Assembly: GCA_951640195.1 (NCBI GenBank)
Contig: OX621174.1
Span: forward strand, 372,001 to 436,000
Direction of reading: 5' to 3'
DNA: 64,000 nt
From: Porpolomopsis calyptriformis
Lineage: Eukaryota; Basidiomycota; Agaricomycetes; Agaricales; Hygrophoraceae
Shown: one piece after another, positions 61,468 through 64,000 of the stretch
Position numbering within the stretch: the stretch's first letter is position 1
How the letters are laid out: every line of letters begins with the position of its first letter
The notes under the pieces: model-generated
Databases searched by the model: none
The model's input: only the letters and a program-made list of their open reading frames with translations
What the model was told of the DNA's origin: nothing
Position numbers and translations under genes: made by a program

Positions 61468-63676
61468 TCAACTGTACCCGAAGACCATCCCAAATAAATC
61501 CCTCCAACTTCTCTTCACAACAAGTTCCGTGCCTGCAGCAGTCTCAGCCGCCAGCCATCCCAAATACCGGGCATCCAATGTGCTTAGCGGTCCCAGTTCA
61601 AACGACAGGATGTCCTTCGGTGTCAAGTAGATGGTGCCTCCGTTTGCTGATCCCGCACTAGATTCGACGTGCTGTGATACAACTTTTTGTAGCTGAGTGA
61701 GTTGGAAAGAAGTATTCGCATGGAATGTCTGCAACAGCGCAAGTGTCGTCGAGACTTGTCGATCCCGCCTTTCAGAAACGGTCGTCTCGTCGCCCAGAGC
61801 AGACGACGAGCCAAGCGCGATCGAAGGTGATGTATAGTGTCCTCCGACGGCCACTCCCGAAGTGACAGCCTTTCCACTTGACCATGATAATCCACTCGAC
61901 CGTTTTGCCGACTTTGATGTAGCGGTCAATGGGGTATTCACGATCCCACCGCTGGCAGTTACCGTAGGTGTTCCCTCGATGCCCATACCGACGTTCCGCA
62001 TATATGATCCTGATACTGTCAAATCATCGTCTCCCTCGAGTCTTATACTCCCCCACTTCGCCACCGATCCGTTCCCAGTAGAGTATGACATCGTAGAGTT
62101 GCCTCGCCATGTTCCCATCCAAAGGCCCGCACAAATTATACACACGTCTTCGTATACACGCCAAGCGTCCGTCCAGGCCGAGATAAATTTCGACTTGGGG
62201 TCGACATCACTGGACATACCGCAACAGCCATGTTCACAATCTTCAGAGTCCAGCTGGAGAACGCGATTGAGTTCGTTCCACTGTGATTTGGATCCATCTA
62301 GTCCGGTAAGGATGGTCAGAGTGAAGTTCGCTTACCAATTTCACATCACTCCAAGCGAATCGGATGACGGAAAGCTTATGCGCAGGTCCTTTTCCATCCC
62401 TTGACTGAGGAATGGGCCGCGATGCGTAAAACGTAGGCCTGCTCGCTTTATTTGGGGTCGAAGTAGTCAGGTCGATTATCAGATCATAATACGCGGGTTT
62501 TTCAAGGAAGATAGCATCTGTGGTACCTGCACAAATCACATAGGATTAGTACTCTCGTGGAACCATATGACAGAAATATATGCACATGCGACCCATCCGT
62601 GTCCGGTCTTGCTCTCATCCTTCATTCGATCCAGATCATTGAGAGTGACCATTCCAAGGACATTGATCGTCCTCTTAGGTTGCTCCGTGGACTTTGGCCA
62701 TGGAACACTGGAGTGACTACCGGAGTGTGATGGCTCTCCAACACCGGCAATGGGATCAGAATCGAATTGTTCCTCGTAACATATATCAGCGGCAACCTGA
62801 CAGAGAAGGCAAGCCGCCTCAACAGGAGGCAGGGTATAAATAAGGATTCGCCGTCGCCCGAGAACGTGTTTATAAAGGGTAAGTGATGATGGGCCTAGGA
62901 TGCGTAGAAGATGAGAGAGATGAAGGATGGGATGTATGTCTGACATCTCGGTTTCAGATGGCTAGAAGGGTGTTTTCATGGGGACGGGAATGAGATCGAC
63001 GATGTATAGGACTTACACCTCTCAATTCATAGCTCCAGCTATTCCAGTCCCCAGCCCCACCTAAATCCGCTCTTCTTACCTTCCTCTCATTGAAGAACTC
63101 TCTAGCAAGTTCCCAATCGCTGTCCGTAGGCTCCAAAACATCATTGGATTCAAGACGTGCATAGATGGTTGTGATGAGTTCTTTGAGAGCTTGGACATGT
63201 TTCCATGGTCGAGGCTGAGCAGATCTGGCAAGGAGGATGCCCAACGAGGAGAGGCGGTAACCACGGTGGCCCGTTTCCGTGGTTTGGCGGCGGCGGTAGA
63301 TACATACACCGCGATGGAAGTCCTTTGTGAAATAGCTAAGGCCACTGAGTCGGTGTGATGGACAATGCACGTTTAGACAGTCGAACGCACATAACATCTT
63401 GTTCTACAAGATGTAACCCGCTAGGCAACGCACTAAACTCAAGGTTATGCAGACTGAGATCTGAGTTGCATAAGGGTGGCTGCGGCTATACAAAGAATCA
63501 AGAGACGTACCATCGCTGGCTTTCAAGGACCAATCTATGACATTCCCCTTGGTAGGATGGAATGACGCATGAAATATCGCCACTGTACTTGTCGTCCGTG
63601 TCAATGTCAAGATATTAAGCCAGCCCAACTTACCTATGTCCTGAGGACACTTTGGTCTGGACTCTAATAAAGCCAT
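61468..63676 (-). CDS. LCHN/DENND11-like protein (DUF2347 plus DUF4484 type)
   Basis: Seven exons (63634-63676, 63511-63582, 63391-63460, 63017-63335, 62586-62946, 62336-62526, 61468-62280), 622 aa. Conserved N-terminal blocks are VAIFHASFHPTKGNVIDWS, LEFSALPSGLHLVEQDVIYF, RLSSLGILLARSAQPRPWKH and the LGRRRILIYT stretch. C-terminal blocks are FAWSDVKLWNEL and WRVYEDVCIICAGLW. This is the DENN-related LCHN layout (yeast Anr2 is a relative), thought to act in membrane traffic. A Ser/Thr-rich insert lies between 61750 and 62050. Divergent from prefoldin, 141 bp apart. Confidence 0.75.
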
Positions 63677-63817
63677 GAGCGAGGATGGTGGCCAAGGTTA
63701 CCTTAAGATAAATAGCCCAGCAGCGCAGACACCTATACGCAACCTTTTAGTTCTCAATATGGAAGGGTGCTTGACTTGGAAACGTGACATGCCGTTTCGG
63801 CTCAAGTTTCGACTGCC

Positions 63818-64000
63818 ATGTCGTCTCCACCCCAACAGGTCAGCGCGGTCAATGTTACCGACCTGGATCTTGCACAGCTTTCAGATGTGCGGCGGCAGCT
63901 TGAAGAGGTCGGTCCGATGGCTTCCATTCCGAGTAGTTCCTTATTTCAAGCTTTGGAAAGGAACTAAATCACTTGACAAATTCGTTCGCGCAACTGAAAC
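63818..64000 (+). CDS. GIM5: Prefoldin subunit 5 (partial, runs off the window)
   Basis: Exon 1 is 63818-63907 and encodes MSSPPQQVSAVNVTDLDLAQ and LSDVRRQLEE. After a 53-bp intron exon 2 starts at 63961 with ELNHLTNSFAQLK and continues beyond 64000. The LTDLDL-like start and the xLTNSxxQLK block are typical of the alpha-class prefoldin subunit that delivers actin and tubulin to the chaperonin. Confidence 0.88.

Overview
The window is nuclear DNA of a filamentous basidiomycete, most probably an Agaricomycete. The evidence is intron-dense genes (many 48-80 bp GT-AG introns, several micro-exons), a polyporopepsin-type aspartic protease, a WOPR regulator, a PLAC8-type protein, and three TKL-like kinases with HxD catalytic loops of the kind expanded in mushroom-forming fungi. 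Species cannot be fixed from sequence alone.

Positions 1 to about 19600 are a nest of LTR retrotransposons. A decayed Ty1/copia element is broken three times by Ty3/gypsy chromoviruses. Element A (1-2413, 5' end outside the window) lies in its integrase. Element B (3834-11010, full length, TSD gaact) lies in its reverse transcriptase. Element C (12240-19277, full length, TSD ggagg) lies in its 3' LTR. B and C each carry a further LTR insertion with its own 5-bp TSD. B and C have a textbook Tf1-like self-priming layout: TATA box, predicted RNA start, and an 11-nt exact complement of that start 1 nt after the LTR. A, B and C all carry an extra open frame between the chromodomain stop and the 3' LTR. 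Most premature stops are TGA where the sister copy has CGA, so CpG deamination explains nearly all decay, including loss of catalytic aspartates in C.

Positions 19670 to 64000 are a gene-dense arm: mitochondrial EF-G (MEF1), SEC13, a TKL-like kinase, a gene-poor 2.9 kb, two convergent HAL2-type nucleotidases, a small membrane protein, an aspartic protease, a NUG1/nucleostemin-type GTPase, two more kinases, a hypothetical gene with a possible frameshift, a WOPR transcription factor, a third HAL2 copy, a PLAC8 protein, SAC3, a tail-anchored FHA protein, a PIN-domain protein, a LCHN/DENND11-type protein and the start of prefoldin subunit 5. I assembled exon models by eye; for every complete model the summed coding length is divisible by three.

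The conserved genes are housekeeping (translation, COPII/nuclear pore, ribosome assembly, mRNA export, chaperone) with no evident pathway cluster. The locally unusual features are the retroelement nest and the HAL2 and kinase paralogs.
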